DNA from: Amaranthus tricolor
Taxonomy: Eukaryota; Streptophyta; Magnoliopsida; Caryophyllales; Amaranthaceae
Length of the DNA: 64,000 nucleotides
Reading direction: 5' to 3'
Assembly: GCF_026212465.1 (NCBI RefSeq)
Contig: NC_080047.1
Span: 39,616,422 to 39,680,421 of the forward strand
The position numbers were made by a program, and so were the translations under genes. The notes below the pieces were generated by a model. The model saw only the letters and a list, made by a program, of their open reading frames with translations, was not told the DNA's origin and did no database searches. This document shows, in pieces, positions 1 through 11,252 of this stretch (positions are counted from its first letter, which is position 1; each line of letters opens with the position of its first letter).

Positions 1-901
1 AAAATGGTGTGCACGATTTATAAGCTATTAGAGACATTTTTCCCATTGCCATATGGTTTTGGGATGGTATATATCTCCTTGGCTTATAAAATGTGTACAC
101 TTGTGTCCCCCGTTAATATGCTGGCATTCACAATAAGTCCAGCCTAATTTAACACCCTACATATATGAGCATATCACAAAGTCAATATTGGTTTCAAGTT
201 AGGGGGAAAACAAAATGGTCATAAAATTTGAAAATTAATATTTGGTCCATATTACAATCAATGGTTTGTTGGTAGAACATCATCATGATTTTTTTGTATA
301 GTGAACGTTTTTGTTAATTTGTACTATAATTGTTAGTTGTTACCTAGAGTTTTGAGGAGTGTACAACACAATTTTTTATATAATTATTATTTTTATCATA
401 GAAGTATAAAATAAGTCTACATTATGTATGGTGTTCATTAGATTATATTCAATGATTTTGGGTTTCAAATGAATATTTTTATATTTTAATTTTTTTTATT
501 AATTGTACTAATTTATACTCAATTTGTAATGATATAATAGTCACACTCACATTTATATAGTTGAATATATAAACTATATACATCAACTAAATTGTAGAAA
601 GGCTAGTTGTTGCGCCTTCTAGATGCGTTGTTTTTTGGTTGGTACGGTCCTTTTTTTTTTTACTCTCTCGTTGGATTTTTTCCTTATTCTGTTATATATG
701 TTTTTTTTTTTTTAATTTTAATAAAATTTTAAACTTAATTCCAAAAAAATATCAACTAAATTATTAGGAAATGGTGAATACATATTTGCTAAAAATAAAG
801 GATATTATTGTTAAAAAGCCAAACATCAAGCACGTTAATAAATTTTACATAAATAAAGGATATTATTTTTTGGTTGATCGTCTTGTGGTTCTGTGCAATA
901 T
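1..901. other. AT-rich intergenic sequence
   Basis: Very AT-rich spacer with short poly-T runs near 650-712. I see no open reading frame, RNA gene or recognisable transposon end in it. Confidence 0.6.
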
Positions 902-1166
902 TATTACTTCTGTTGCTTAATATTCTTTCTATTTACTTTTCGTACAGTTTTTTAAATGAATTTTGATTCTTAATATATTTAAATACGTATTATAAAAAAT
1001 AATAAAAAATATATAATTTAAAAGTATACTTTAAGACGAATCTAACAAGATCTCACATGGATATATTTTATCATCTATATATGTTTTAAAAATCTTAATC
1101 AAATTTCTCTCTTCAAAATAGAATATTCTAAATGAGAATAACATTAGGAAACGGAGGAAGTAGTAT
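902..1166. mobile_element. Stowaway-like MITE (Tc1/mariner type), degenerate
   Basis: The right end reads GGAAACGGAGGAAGTAGTA followed by TA, the usual terminus of plant Stowaway MITEs. The left end near 902 (TTACTTCTGTTGCTTAAT) is a diverged inverted copy. The interior is AT-rich and holds the TTAAGACGAATCTAACAAGATC string that returns in a degenerate form near 15060. Borders are approximate and the ends have several mismatches. Confidence 0.5.
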
Positions 1167-1640
1167 ATTTAAGGATCGGATTGTTTTATTTTATGAAACA
1201 TTTATTGATGATTTTCGAACTACTTGTACACATTAACATAGCAATACTACAAATTATGTATTTATAAAAAAGATTGACATAATTATTGTTTATTTATTTT
1301 ACATTATTATTAATTTGTTGAAACAAGAATAGGAGGGTGAAAAAAGCAAAAAAGGCAAAGGGAAAATATAGACGCATGAAATGAAGTTAATGATGGAAGG
1401 CAGTAGTAACTAGTAATGTTGCATGCATGTGGTGATTGTGAGTGGGAACAAACATAATCTAATTTATTTTTATTACTTTAATAAAGCTGATTAACTCAAT
1501 GGAGGGTGAGACTCAAGATCACTAAACGATGATTAATTATTACTCTCTACTAATTAATTAAATGACTATTTTTATTTGGATATACTAGAAAATTCCTATA
1601 GATAAAAAGGAGAGAAAATTAATCATTCTTGTAGATTGTG

Positions 1641-1708
1641 ACTGGTAAGAATCGAACCCTCCAGTCATAAGGGTGAAATAAAAAGCGCTTAACCACTATA
1701 CTAACCAA
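1641..1708 (-). repeat. tRNA-derived fragment (SINE head or pseudo-tRNA)
   Basis: Read on the minus strand this has an A-box-like stretch (GGTTAGTATAGTGGTTAAG) and, about 30 bases on, a B-box-like stretch (GGTTCGATTCTT). That is the RNA polymerase III promoter pair of tRNAs and tRNA-derived SINEs. It does not fold into a full cloverleaf with a matched acceptor stem, so a SINE head or dead tRNA is more likely than a working tRNA. Confidence 0.4.
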
Positions 1709-2370
1709 TAATTTTTACTTTATTTTTTACTGAGAACTTAATTCTTATAATAATATTGAGGTTTTCTATTGGCTATTACATGAGCTCATACTTAAGTAAC
1801 AAAATATTTTCTCTATTTTTTTCATATAATTATTCGTCACACTCAATTTGTATAATAAATTTAAAATTACAACGTAAAATGAGTAGAACAAAAGACTACT
1901 TATAATTCACCAATTAGAGATTGATTAATCCTACTAATAATTAGAATAAATTGAATTATAATAAGAAGAAAGGTATCCAACCAAAAACATACGTCCTATG
2001 TACTTTATCACATAACCAACAACTATGAACTACCAACAAAAAATGTAAATGAAAAGTATGACTACAAACAAGAAAGCTTATTCAACTCTCACGCTATAGT
2101 CAAAGGTTAAAGATCAGCTCTACACATACAGATGGGGTTTGCTTATACATAAAGTTATATAGTTGGTCTTGTATGTAATTGTGTTATTATAAGATTGACT
2201 CATAATAAAGTTAGAATCACACGTTATACTAAAAAACTTCAAAATTTTCAAGTGTCAAAATCAAAGAAAGTTTTGCCAAATGGAACTCGATTATTGGCTA
2301 ACGAAAAATTCATTACATTTAATCTTGAACAATATCTTTACCATTAAAGTATCTTTAATTAACATTTATT
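1709..2370. other. AT-rich intergenic sequence
   Basis: No coding frame or clear transposon border seen. Mostly A/T homopolymer-rich spacer. Confidence 0.5.
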
Positions 2371-2899
2371 TATAGCTAAATTAAGTAAATCAAAAAATAT
2401 AATATACTACATAATGTATTTCTGATAATTTTCAAAATTAGGGGGTAATTTTATAAATATAATTGTCAAAATTGAGTATTTCTAGTGCATAATATCTCTG
2501 GTTTTATTTTTTTTTAATATTATATGTTTTTATATGTTGATTCTAAATAAAATCATGTATAAATAATAATTAATTAGCGGGGATAGCTCAGTTGGAAGAG
2601 CGTCAGAATGAAGATATAAAGGTTGCATGTTTGATCCACTCTCATTGCATTTTTTTTTAATTTTTAAAAATTATAAATATTCATTTCTAACATTGTAATT
2701 TTTAAAATTTAGTTATAGGTAAATTGAGTAACTTAGAGGATATAATATACTGCATAATATATTGCTAATAATTTTTAAATTATGGGGTAATTTTATACAT
2801 ATAACTGTTAAAATTAAGTATTTCTACTGCATAATATCTCTGGCTTTATATTTTTAATATCATATTTTTATACATGTCGATGCTAAAAAAATCGTATAT
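2371..2899. repeat. Pair of about 190 bp direct repeats flanking a pseudo-tRNA
   Basis: Copy 1 (2371-2561) and copy 2 (2713-2899) align in the same orientation along their whole length. Both share TATAGSTAAATTRAGTAA near the start, a GGGGTAATTTTATA block, and GCATAATATCTCTGG. The degenerate tRNA-Phe at 2577-2649 lies between them. The copies have diverged by many single-base changes, so this is an old duplication. Confidence 0.7.
2577..2649 (+). pseudogene. tRNA-Phe(GAA) pseudogene
   Basis: The 73-base segment follows plant cytosolic tRNA-Phe almost throughout: acceptor GCGGGGA, D-arm GCTCAGTTGGAAGAGC, and the GAA anticodon in a TGAAGA loop context. Changes break the anticodon stem (TCAGA against TATAA) and the T-stem (GCATG against CACTC), and the T-loop reads TTTGATC. 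It therefore looks dead, although the anticodon survives. Confidence 0.75.
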
Positions 2900-3098
2900 T
2901 GTGCGGTTTTTACACTAGTATTTTTCTAATAAATCACTTTAATATGTAAGTGGTCACTTTGACAAACTAAATGTATATGGGTCAGCCGTCACCCCAATCA
3001 TTTAAGAATTTTGTGAAAGTTTTATGATACTTGAGACTTTTGCTCTGTACATTCAGCATCATTATCTAAAATTCGTCACGATTTACCAATGGCAGATT

Positions 3099-3468
3099 TA
3101 TAGTTGTTCATTGGGACGGGTCGACCCAACGAGTAAAGGATCGGGTCACTTTTAAATGGGTCATTAACAAGTTGGTCAATAACGAGTTTTTTTATTATTG
3201 GGCTTTGATGTAAAGGGTCGATTCAGACCGAGTTATTTTTGGAGTTGATTTTCTAAAAAGTTCTCATGGTTTTTTTAATATGTTAGGGATCGACCCATCA
3301 TAATACAAAATCAGACTAAACAATTATTAAAGAAACTTTTTTAACGGGCCGGGAAGGTCGAGTCTAAACATGCTTTGACCCATCCTTACCCATTTATAAT
3401 TTTATCCCACCTCACCTTGATCTGACTCGTTAAATTTTTAACTCAATTCGACCCAATTATCAGCTGTT
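3099..3468. mobile_element. hAT-type non-autonomous element with 8 bp TSD
   Basis: The 370 bp element is flanked by a perfect 8 bp duplication, GGCAGATT, at 3091-3098 and 3469-3476. Its ends are imperfect inverted repeats (TATAGTTGTTCATTGGGAC and, from the other end, AACAGCTGATAATTGGGTC). The interior is rich in GGGTCGACCC-like motifs. The 8 bp TSD points to the hAT superfamily. It has no coding capacity. Confidence 0.75.
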
Positions 3469-3763
3469 GGCAGATTGTTCATTAAAATGATCGGTTGGGA
3501 CACCTCCTTTGCTCAAAAAATATTTTAATGCATAAAATTTTTATTTAGTCTCAATTTATTCAAAGATTATTTAGATTTTCATGCATCAAGTTGGCGCTCA
3601 ATGAAAATTGTTCAAAATTTGCTACCGCGAGACTAGCATACCTTGGCTTATCAATGTTTAAATATAAGCTCAAAATCGAGTAACTCATTGAGTTGAGTTT
3701 TAAACGAGTCAAGTTCGAATAATGTAACTTGCAAGCCTAATAAACTCATATCTTAATTCTTAC

Positions 3764-5828
3764 TAGAGCTATTCAATGCCGCGGGTCGGGGCGGGTCGGG
3801 TCAAAATTTAAATGGGTCGGGTCATATTAAATGTTAAAACAAGGCGGGTCAAAGCCCGTTTAAATATGACCGACTTTGAACTGTTTTTTAAAAGTCTATA
3901 AAATTATTTTTTTTATTATACTTTATGGCCCGTTTGGTCAATTCAACTATGTATATGTAACACCCTCAGAATAGGTCGAACTTTTGAAAACACCGTTATT
4001 GGAAAACATGAGCCAAAACCTACTCATGGAAGTGTTACCGCTACATCTATTTCTAATAAAATAAATGTAAGGCTTAACGACTAAGAAATAACTTAATAAC
4101 TTTAAATCCAACAGATGGTTTACAACATAAGAAAAAACTAAACGCAATCTATGTCCATATAAAATTTAAACAACTTAAGGTAAAATTTTAACTGAATTAC
4201 GACTCTAATAAAAGCTATGTTTCTAGGTGATCCTCACTCCACGATTCCCACGCAATCAATAACCTGCAACATAAGAACGCAAGAAAAACAAGGGAAAAAC
4301 TCCCAAAATCAGGAAATTGAGTAATTCCAACTCCATCCCGTAAAACGATTAAGTTTGAAAATGATTTAAGAAAATAAAATATAATCAAATTGAAAATAAT
4401 TTTAGAAAATAATATACAACTGAGTTTAAAAGAAAAACAATTTGAAAAAACAATATATATAATATCACATAAACCAATTTATTAATTTGATATTTAATAA
4501 TGACAAACACATAATCAGTTTTTAATTTGAGGGAACGAGAACGCCAGTAGGCCGAAGCTTTACCCCTATACCTACTTCATCAAGAGGTCGTCACCCCAAA
4601 TAAGATCAAGGCCAGGAGAGTAGTCTCAGGGAACCCTAGTGTGCACACCCCTTCTACTTGGATCACAACAAATAGAAGGAAGACCAAACATCGTATCAAG
4701 TATCAGAAATAATAATACCTGTCGGTAGCTATACTAACCAAACAGACAACTTGTTCATCACCCTTATACTTGGATCACAACAAATATAAGAGCTTCATTT
4801 CCCTCGTGTTACACTTTACGTGATTTAATATCTTTTAATAATTAGTCGCGAGCACACAAACATATAATCAAACATACATTATACATTTTATTTTATGATC
4901 ATAGGTTTTCCCAAGAAAAATATATCTCAAAAATATTCAATTGCAATATTAATATCATAATATTTTTCTCCCAAATTCAATCGCATTTAAAATCATTATT
5001 ATAATAATAATATAACTCTCATCAAAATAATAATATAAATATTTCTCTTTCAGACTAAATCGTATCAAATTTCGTTATCAAAATAATAATATAAATTTTA
5101 TCAAAATAGTAATTATAAATTCAAGTTTGATAAAAATAATAGTAAATATAATTTGAGAATATATAAAACATAATATCATACAAAATAATGTCATATCAAA
5201 TCACGCACCCATTTAAACACATTAATTATCACTTAGCACATAATGCTAACGAGATAGTCCTAATTAGATGGACATTGAGAATTACCTTGTCACGCGATCC
5301 TAGACAACGTACGCTCCTAATAATGTCTGTCTACGAATCCGCTGTCTTTAATATCAAAATCTTGCCTTTTCTTGATTAACTTTTAAGCAATTGGAGGATG
5401 GAGGAAGTAGTTTGTAGGAGAAAAAGGAAGTGTGAGTAATAATGTGAATGAATTAAGGGTAATTGGTTTAATTTATAATAGGTAAGTGAGGTTAGTTATA
5501 AGATTTAGAAGGAGAAGTGAGAAGTTATTTGTTAATGGGGAGTTATTTTATTTTATTTTTTTTATTATTTTTAAAATTTCTGAAATTTATTTATTTATTT
5601 ATTATTATTATTTTTTTTAAAAAAAAAACAGATGTTATAGTATATAATAATATCATATCAAAGTATAAAAAAAGTGATAAAATATTTTTTACAACCAATT
5701 TCTATAATTATTCAGTCTGGCCCGACCCTTTACACAAAAGCCCGTTAATGACCCGACCTGTTTATGACTCGTTAAAATGTGATCCAACCCTTGACCCGTT
5801 GGTCAACCCGCGCCGTTGAACACCTCTA
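3764..5828. mobile_element. Large non-autonomous hAT-like element (2.07 kb)
   Basis: The ends are inverted copies of TAGAGSTRTTCAAYGSCGCG. The flanks ATTCTTAC (3756-3763) and GTTCTTAC (5829-5836) match at 7 of 8 positions, as for an aged hAT TSD. The terminal TAGAGGTGTTCA is shared with the 180 bp MITEs at 23114, 35865 and 62142, so this looks like a larger relative of that family. The interior shows no transposase. It includes a TGTAACACCCTC stretch near 3957 that resembles an LTR-retrotransposon start, but I could not find a second LTR. Confidence 0.65.
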
Positions 5829-5836
5829 GTTCTTAC

Positions 5837-6147
5837 GGCCCGTTTGGTAATAGAAATTAATTATAGTGAAAATGGTAATGAAAAATTAGTATAATTTTGT
5901 TAGGAAAATCTCTTGACAACTTAAATGGTTACGATTGTTCTTCTCCGATCATCTCATTTTCTTCACATGAAAATATGGTATTAAATGGAAATAGAAAATT
6001 ATGAACACTAAACTTTTTATGATCAAAATTACATTATCATAAAAATAAAATAATACATTTCATAAAAATTTACAGAACAAATAATTATTATCATTAGCTC
6101 ATTATCATTCACCATTGTTTAGTAACCAAAGAGCAACCAAACGGGCC
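5837..6147. mobile_element. MITE with GGCCCGTTTGG ends
   Basis: The termini GGCCCGTTTGGTAA and (inverted) GGCCCGTTTGGTTGC delimit a 311 bp AT-rich element that starts directly after the right TSD of the preceding element. A second copy lies in a phosphatase intron at 39278-39563 and shares the interior CATCTCATTTTCTTCACA and AAAATTATGAACA motifs. This end sequence is typical of hAT MITEs. I did not find a clean TSD for this copy. Confidence 0.65.
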
Positions 6148-6708
6148 GCGTTAGAAAAACACAATTTTAAAACTCAAAATAGTAGTATACACTAAAAAGT
6201 CACTTACCTTTTATGATGGATAGATGTAGAATTGTATAAACAAAAAGGAAGATAGAAATACTTTAATAAGTAGAAGCACCACACAATAATATTGTTAGAT
6301 AAATAGCGGAAAGCCTATTTGATAATTCGAGTCATAAATATCAATGTATAGTCTCAATTATACTCAAACAATCTCAAGTGTGAATGTATATGAAAATCGT
6401 TGAAAGCTACTCACTATAATAATTTAAGAAAGTCAAGATTAACCAATCTTTAAAAAAAATTTGAAATCATGACATAATTTCTTGTCAATTTGCATGCATT
6501 CATATGCCGATAATTTTGCTATGCAATGCAGATTGGACCATCAAGTACCTTTATTCGCTTAAGATATATATATATATATTATGTGATCAAATACTTCCTA
6601 TCACATTTTTATTGTTTAAGTTTATTTTATATATTGTAGCTAATAGGTAAAAAAAATATAATTAAATAGAATTTTGTTTGAATTGTTTAATCGTATACTT
6701 TCATAATA
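6148..6708. other. AT-rich intergenic sequence
   Basis: Spacer with a short (TA)n run near 6565. No gene or defined element seen. Confidence 0.5.
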
Positions 6709-6711
6709 TTA

Positions 6712-7051
6712 CACTACAATAAATTTAAATTTTTATGACATTGGATTTAGTAGCATTAAAAAAAGTGCCACAAATTTTTAGTGTAATAATTGTTGGTTTT
6801 TATTTTAAGTTTCACGATAAAGTGATTTAGTGACACTTTATTTGACCTTTAGTGGCATATGTAATTGTTACTATTATCTATAGTGACATTTTATGAGAAA
6901 TGTTACTAGACCCTATGTCGCGAAAAGTTATGATTTTTTATAATGTTGCTAAAAAGTCTAATAAATGTCACTAAATCCACTATTTGAAGTAGTAACATTT
7001 AAATTAAATATCGCTAAATATATCCCATTAAAAGAAAATTATGTTGTAGTG
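6712..7051. mobile_element. Non-autonomous CACTA (En/Spm) element with TTA TSD
   Basis: It starts CACTACAATAAATTT and ends, inverted, CACTACAACATAATTTT. Both sides are flanked by TTA (6709-6711 and 7052-7054), the 3 bp duplication expected for CACTA elements. Variants of AGTGACATT / AGTAACATT recur through the interior in both orientations, which resembles the subterminal transposase-binding repeats of En/Spm elements. At 340 bp there is no coding capacity. Confidence 0.8.
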
Positions 7052-7054
7052 TTA

Positions 7055-7767
7055 ACTTTTTATAATTTTTAAATGTGCAAAATTTAATATATAAATTATT
7101 AAATTAACATATTAGATTGCGTAATAAATTAAATGTAGTAAGTATAATGAAAAGAAAATATTCATTTGATACCTAGCTGATAAAGTGAAAGGGTGACTTG
7201 ACTATGTTATCTTTTGGTTATGGTGTTATATGCGTGTTATTTTATAAGAATGTTGAACCGTCTAAAATTAGCGTAACAATTTTGTGCTACACTTTGAAAT
7301 TATTTTGATGTGTAAATTACATTCCATAATTTGGTATAGTATATGACATGAGTATGTGAATAATTGGTATGTGCTATCAAGGTAAGTATAATACCTTCTA
7401 GATAGTTGGAAGTTGGAAGATGTTTTGGGAACAAAAGGAGGGAACGCGTTGAAGCAGGCAAGAAATGATCGCTCAAACAAGTATGTATTCAACTCGAATA
7501 AATAGATCTATTAATGTCTTTTCTGTCAGTTTTAATCATTTGATTTATATTGCGTCCGACTTTAAACCCTTCTATACCTATTTATATAACCCTTTGTTGT
7601 ATTTGTTTAATCATGAGCCAAGCCAAGAGAGCCTGAGCCTCCATATCCACTCTTACCTTTTTTGTAATTCTTTACTCCCTCATTCACTTAGTACCTCACA
7701 CTCATATGCTGCATGGATGTAATTTTTTATTGAAATTTCAAATTCTTTATCCTTTATCACATAATTA
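7055..7767. other. Intergenic sequence left of the MULE
   Basis: No supported gene. The stretch around 7395-7490 can be read for about 25 residues without stops and is slightly GC-richer than its surroundings, but I recognise no family in it. Confidence 0.4.
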
Positions 7768-7896
7768 AATTTATTAGAATGTTTTTCCATAATATTGCCC
7801 AAAAAAAAATAATTCCCACTTTAGGTATTATGAGAAAGTATTTCCCACAATACCGTCCACGTAGAATAGGTTTAAATTTTTTTTTTTTTTTAATAT

Positions 7897-8043
7897 AACC
7901 GCCACATAAAATGGCGGTTTTGTTTAGGAATCTGAACTAAACCGCTACTAAACCGCTAGATGAAATGGCGGTTTAGATGAATTTAAGTTTTTTTTTTTAA
8001 AAAAAATTAATTTGAAGCAAACCGCCACTTGAAGTGGCGGTTT
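7897..8043. repeat. Left subterminal palindrome array of the MULE
   Basis: Three hairpin-forming units of about 25 bp lie at 7897-7921, 7950-7974 and 8019-8043, plus a half unit at 7939. All follow the pattern AAACCGCCAC-N-GTGGCGGTTT. The third is a perfect palindrome with 12-base arms and a single central base. The right end carries the matching array. They may be binding sites for the transposase or a host factor; that function is inferred. Confidence 0.85.
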
Positions 8044-8657
8044 TATACCTGTACAAAACGCCAGTTTCTATTCATTTTTCTTCACTTCATTTCATTTGCT
8101 TCGTTTTCAAGTGCTTGCCGGTTCTCCTTAAAAAAAAATTTCTTCAATCCTCATTTACTTCATATTCACAATTCCTCTCATTCAACTAAATTAATCAACT
8201 ACATTCTCATCTTCTCCTTCTTTACTTGTTCATTTTCATCATCATTTAATGTATTAACATAAACCCTAATTTATTTCAATTTGCAAATTGAATATTTTGT
8301 TCATTATTGTTGTCATTTGAAGTTATAAATACATTGATTGTTTGTTACATTCTCTTGATTTCATGATTTAAGCTAACATTTTACACATTTGTAGATGAAT
8401 TTTATGATTTGGTTTGTATGCATATAAAGTGTTTGATGAAATGCTTCAATGAAAGTTTATTACTTTGTTGGGTTAGTTTAATGGTTTTGGTATATATTCA
8501 TGGTATTTTTAGCTTTATATTGAATTGAAAGTTCTAATAAGTGTTCAAATACCTTAATATGACAAATTCTTGTATTCACATTTACACTTCCTTTACTCAT
8601 AATCAACAATAAAGTGTATGTGAAATCACATGAAAAACATGTTTGTGTTTGCAGAAT

Positions 8658-11189
8658 ATGGATCATTATCCCGTTATAGTGTATTGGGGTGGGGAAGTAA
8701 GTTATACTGGATCCGATGTTGTATATAATGGAGGATTAAATACAGTGATGTTTATCCATCGACAGAATACTAATTTTGAGGTGTTTCATAGCAAAATCTG
8801 TGATGTAATTGGTTGTGATCGCAACTCTTTTATGTTAAAAATGGAGATGAAATATCCGGTGACTGGGAAAAATGTGTTAGTCCCGATTAAGAATGATGAA
8901 AGCATAAGTGCTCTTGCTTATGCAGCATCACAAGCCCCCGGAACAGCAATGGAGGTTTATGTTGAATTGGTTGCAAATTTGGATAATGCGAGGAAAGTCA
9001 TGACTAGCATGGAGCTTCCAGAATCAGGTCCTAGTGTACGCCATGATACATTCACAGAAATGTTAAGTAACCCAAATTACGTTAATGAGCACTTGGTTGA
9101 GCTTACTTCCCCAACTCATACACGTGGCATTGGTGGTGGTGTAATGAACACCTTCTCCACGAGTCACTTGGGTAGGCGTAATGCGAACGAGGTTGATTCT
9201 TTAGATCAGGAGGATGAGCATATTGATTCTGATTCAGAGGAGGATGATGAAAGAAGAGAAGCTCTAGATGCAGCGATTAGAGATGGTGCTCCATCTCAAG
9301 ACTGACTTAGAATTGATGATGTTGATCAAAGATTGATTGATGCATGGATGACCTGGAACGATCACAACTCCATGAATGAAAATGGAGGCTTTAGGATAGG
9401 GGAAGAGTTTAGCTCCTTAGACCACCTTAAGAAAAATGTTAAAGCATAGGCAATTTCTAACAATAGAAATTTCCGTGTAATTGAGTCGGAGCCTTCAAAG
9501 TACGTTATCCAATGCAATAATGCAGAGGATGTAGGTTGTGAATGGAGGATGCGAGCTGTTATGACTGCAACGAGATCATTTAAGATTGTGCGATATAAGC
9601 GTCATAATCAAGATTGCTCAGTATATTACAGTGACGACCATCCCCTCCTTACTTCTGAATTTGTTGCTGATCTTAGCGTGGATATGATCAGAGTTGATCC
9701 AGCGTTTAAGGTGAAGTCAATCGTTAATTTTGTAAAAAATAAATACGGATTTATTATAATATATAAGAGAGCTTGGTTGGCCAAAAATAAGGCTATAACA
9801 AAAGTATTTGGGGATTGGGATAAGTCCTTTGAGGAGCTTCCAAGGTACCTGCAGGCGTTAATGCAATCTAATCCAGGAACAGTGGTGCAATGGGAAGTCC
9901 AACCGACAATGGATCCTACCAGAGTGATGTTTAAGCGAATTTTTTGGGCTTTCGGACCATCCATTAAGGGTTTTCCCCACTGTTGTCTCCTTATTTCTAT
10001 AGATGGTACACATTTGTACGGAAAGTACAGAGGCACACTTATGATTGCTATGGCGATAGATGCAAATTCTCAATTGTTCCCACTTGCCTTTGCCGCTGTG
10101 GAGGGAGAGAACAACGACACATGGAGTTGGTTCTTGGATTGTATAAGGCATTATGTCACTAAGAGGGACGACATATGTGTTATATCTGATCGTCACAAGG
10201 GAATTTTGCATGCAATGAATAGAGTTGGAAAAGGTTGGGAAGAGCCATTTGCATTCCATCAGTTTTGTAAACGTCATCTAGCTTTGAACGTGCATAAGAA
10301 GTTCAAAAACACAGCAGTCAAAAACTTATTTGAAAAAGCTTTTGAACAGACAAAGATTCGGAAATATAATTTCTACATGAATCGCCTTAAAGAGTTTAAT
10401 GAGGACGCGTATAAGTACTTAGTGGATGGTTCTATTCCTGAGTGCCAATGGACTTTGATTCATGACGGTGGGCATCGATATGGAGTGAGAACTACAAACA
10501 TGTCTGAAGCGTTCAATGGCGTAATGAAGGGGGCCAGGTCACTCCCAATCACTTCATTGGTTAGGATGACATTCTTCCGGGTTAACGAATACTTTGCCAC
10601 AAGGAGGGATTTAGGGTGAAATAGATTAGACTATGGACATGTGTATGCCAAGAAACCAACTGATACGATTGATAAGAATGCTGAAAAAGCACGCTTTCAT
10701 GATGTTAGGATATATGACACAGTGCGTGGGATATTTGAGGTCACCACTGGTTGTGGCAACAGGATAGCAGGAAAAGGTGGAAAATCCTACATGGTTGACC
10801 TCACAGCAACATCATGCTCCTGTCAGAAACCAACCATCTTCAAGTTACCGTGCTCACATGTTCTTGCAGTATGTCGAGCTCATAACATATCGTATGATGC
10901 TTTTGTGGACCCTTCGTTTCGCACTACAAAATACGTATCGACATATAAGAAGACTTTCATGCCTATTCCAGATATGTTCACCTGCGATCCTTGGAACGAT
11001 CCTACAGTTGTTCCAGATCCCTCAACGAAGCGTGGAAAGGGTCGTCCGCGATCAACTCGTATAAGGAACAAAATGGATGCACTGTTGACGCATCCTCGTA
11101 ACACGTGTAGCTTTTGTGGATGTAGTGGTCATAATAAGAAAACATGCCCTCGAAGGTCAACAAAGTATGTTTTTTTTAATATTTTGTAA
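8658..11189 (+). pseudogene. MuDR/MURA-type transposase, broken by three stop codons
   Basis: One reading frame runs from ATG 8658, just after a TTTGCAG acceptor-like site, to 11189. It is about 843 codons, near the usual MURA size, and is interrupted by TGA 9303, TAG 9447 and TGA 10617. In order it encodes the N-terminal region typical of plant MULE proteins, a Mutator DNA-binding region (about 9390-9600), and the MULE catalytic domain with the first Asp in SIDGTHL (near 10000), the second in ISDRHKGI (near 10190) and a candidate Glu in MSEAF (near 10505). A SWIM zinc finger (CSCQ...CSHV, near 10815-10865) and a CCHC knuckle (CSFCGCSGHNKKTC, near 11107-11147) follow. Each stop is explained by one C-to-T or G-to-A change. 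A GT at 11165 and AG at 11247 could remove the end of the frame as an intron. Confidence 0.9.
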
Positions 11190-11252
11190 TATCATGTTGA
11201 GTCTGATAATATTTATGTGATTTTTATAACACTTATGTATGTAACAGCGATC

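Noticed and set aside
3947..5379. Possible LTR retrotransposon inside the 2 kb hAT-like element
   Set aside because: TGTAACACCC at 3957 resembles an LTR start, but there is no second LTR and no retroelement protein.
7395..7722. Possible short gene left of the MULE
   Set aside because: Only brief stop-free stretches, with no family motif, splice-consistent structure or codon bias visible.
9626..10277. Minus-strand frames of 136 and 139 codons
   Set aside because: Antisense shadows of the transposase catalytic domain, without any family features.
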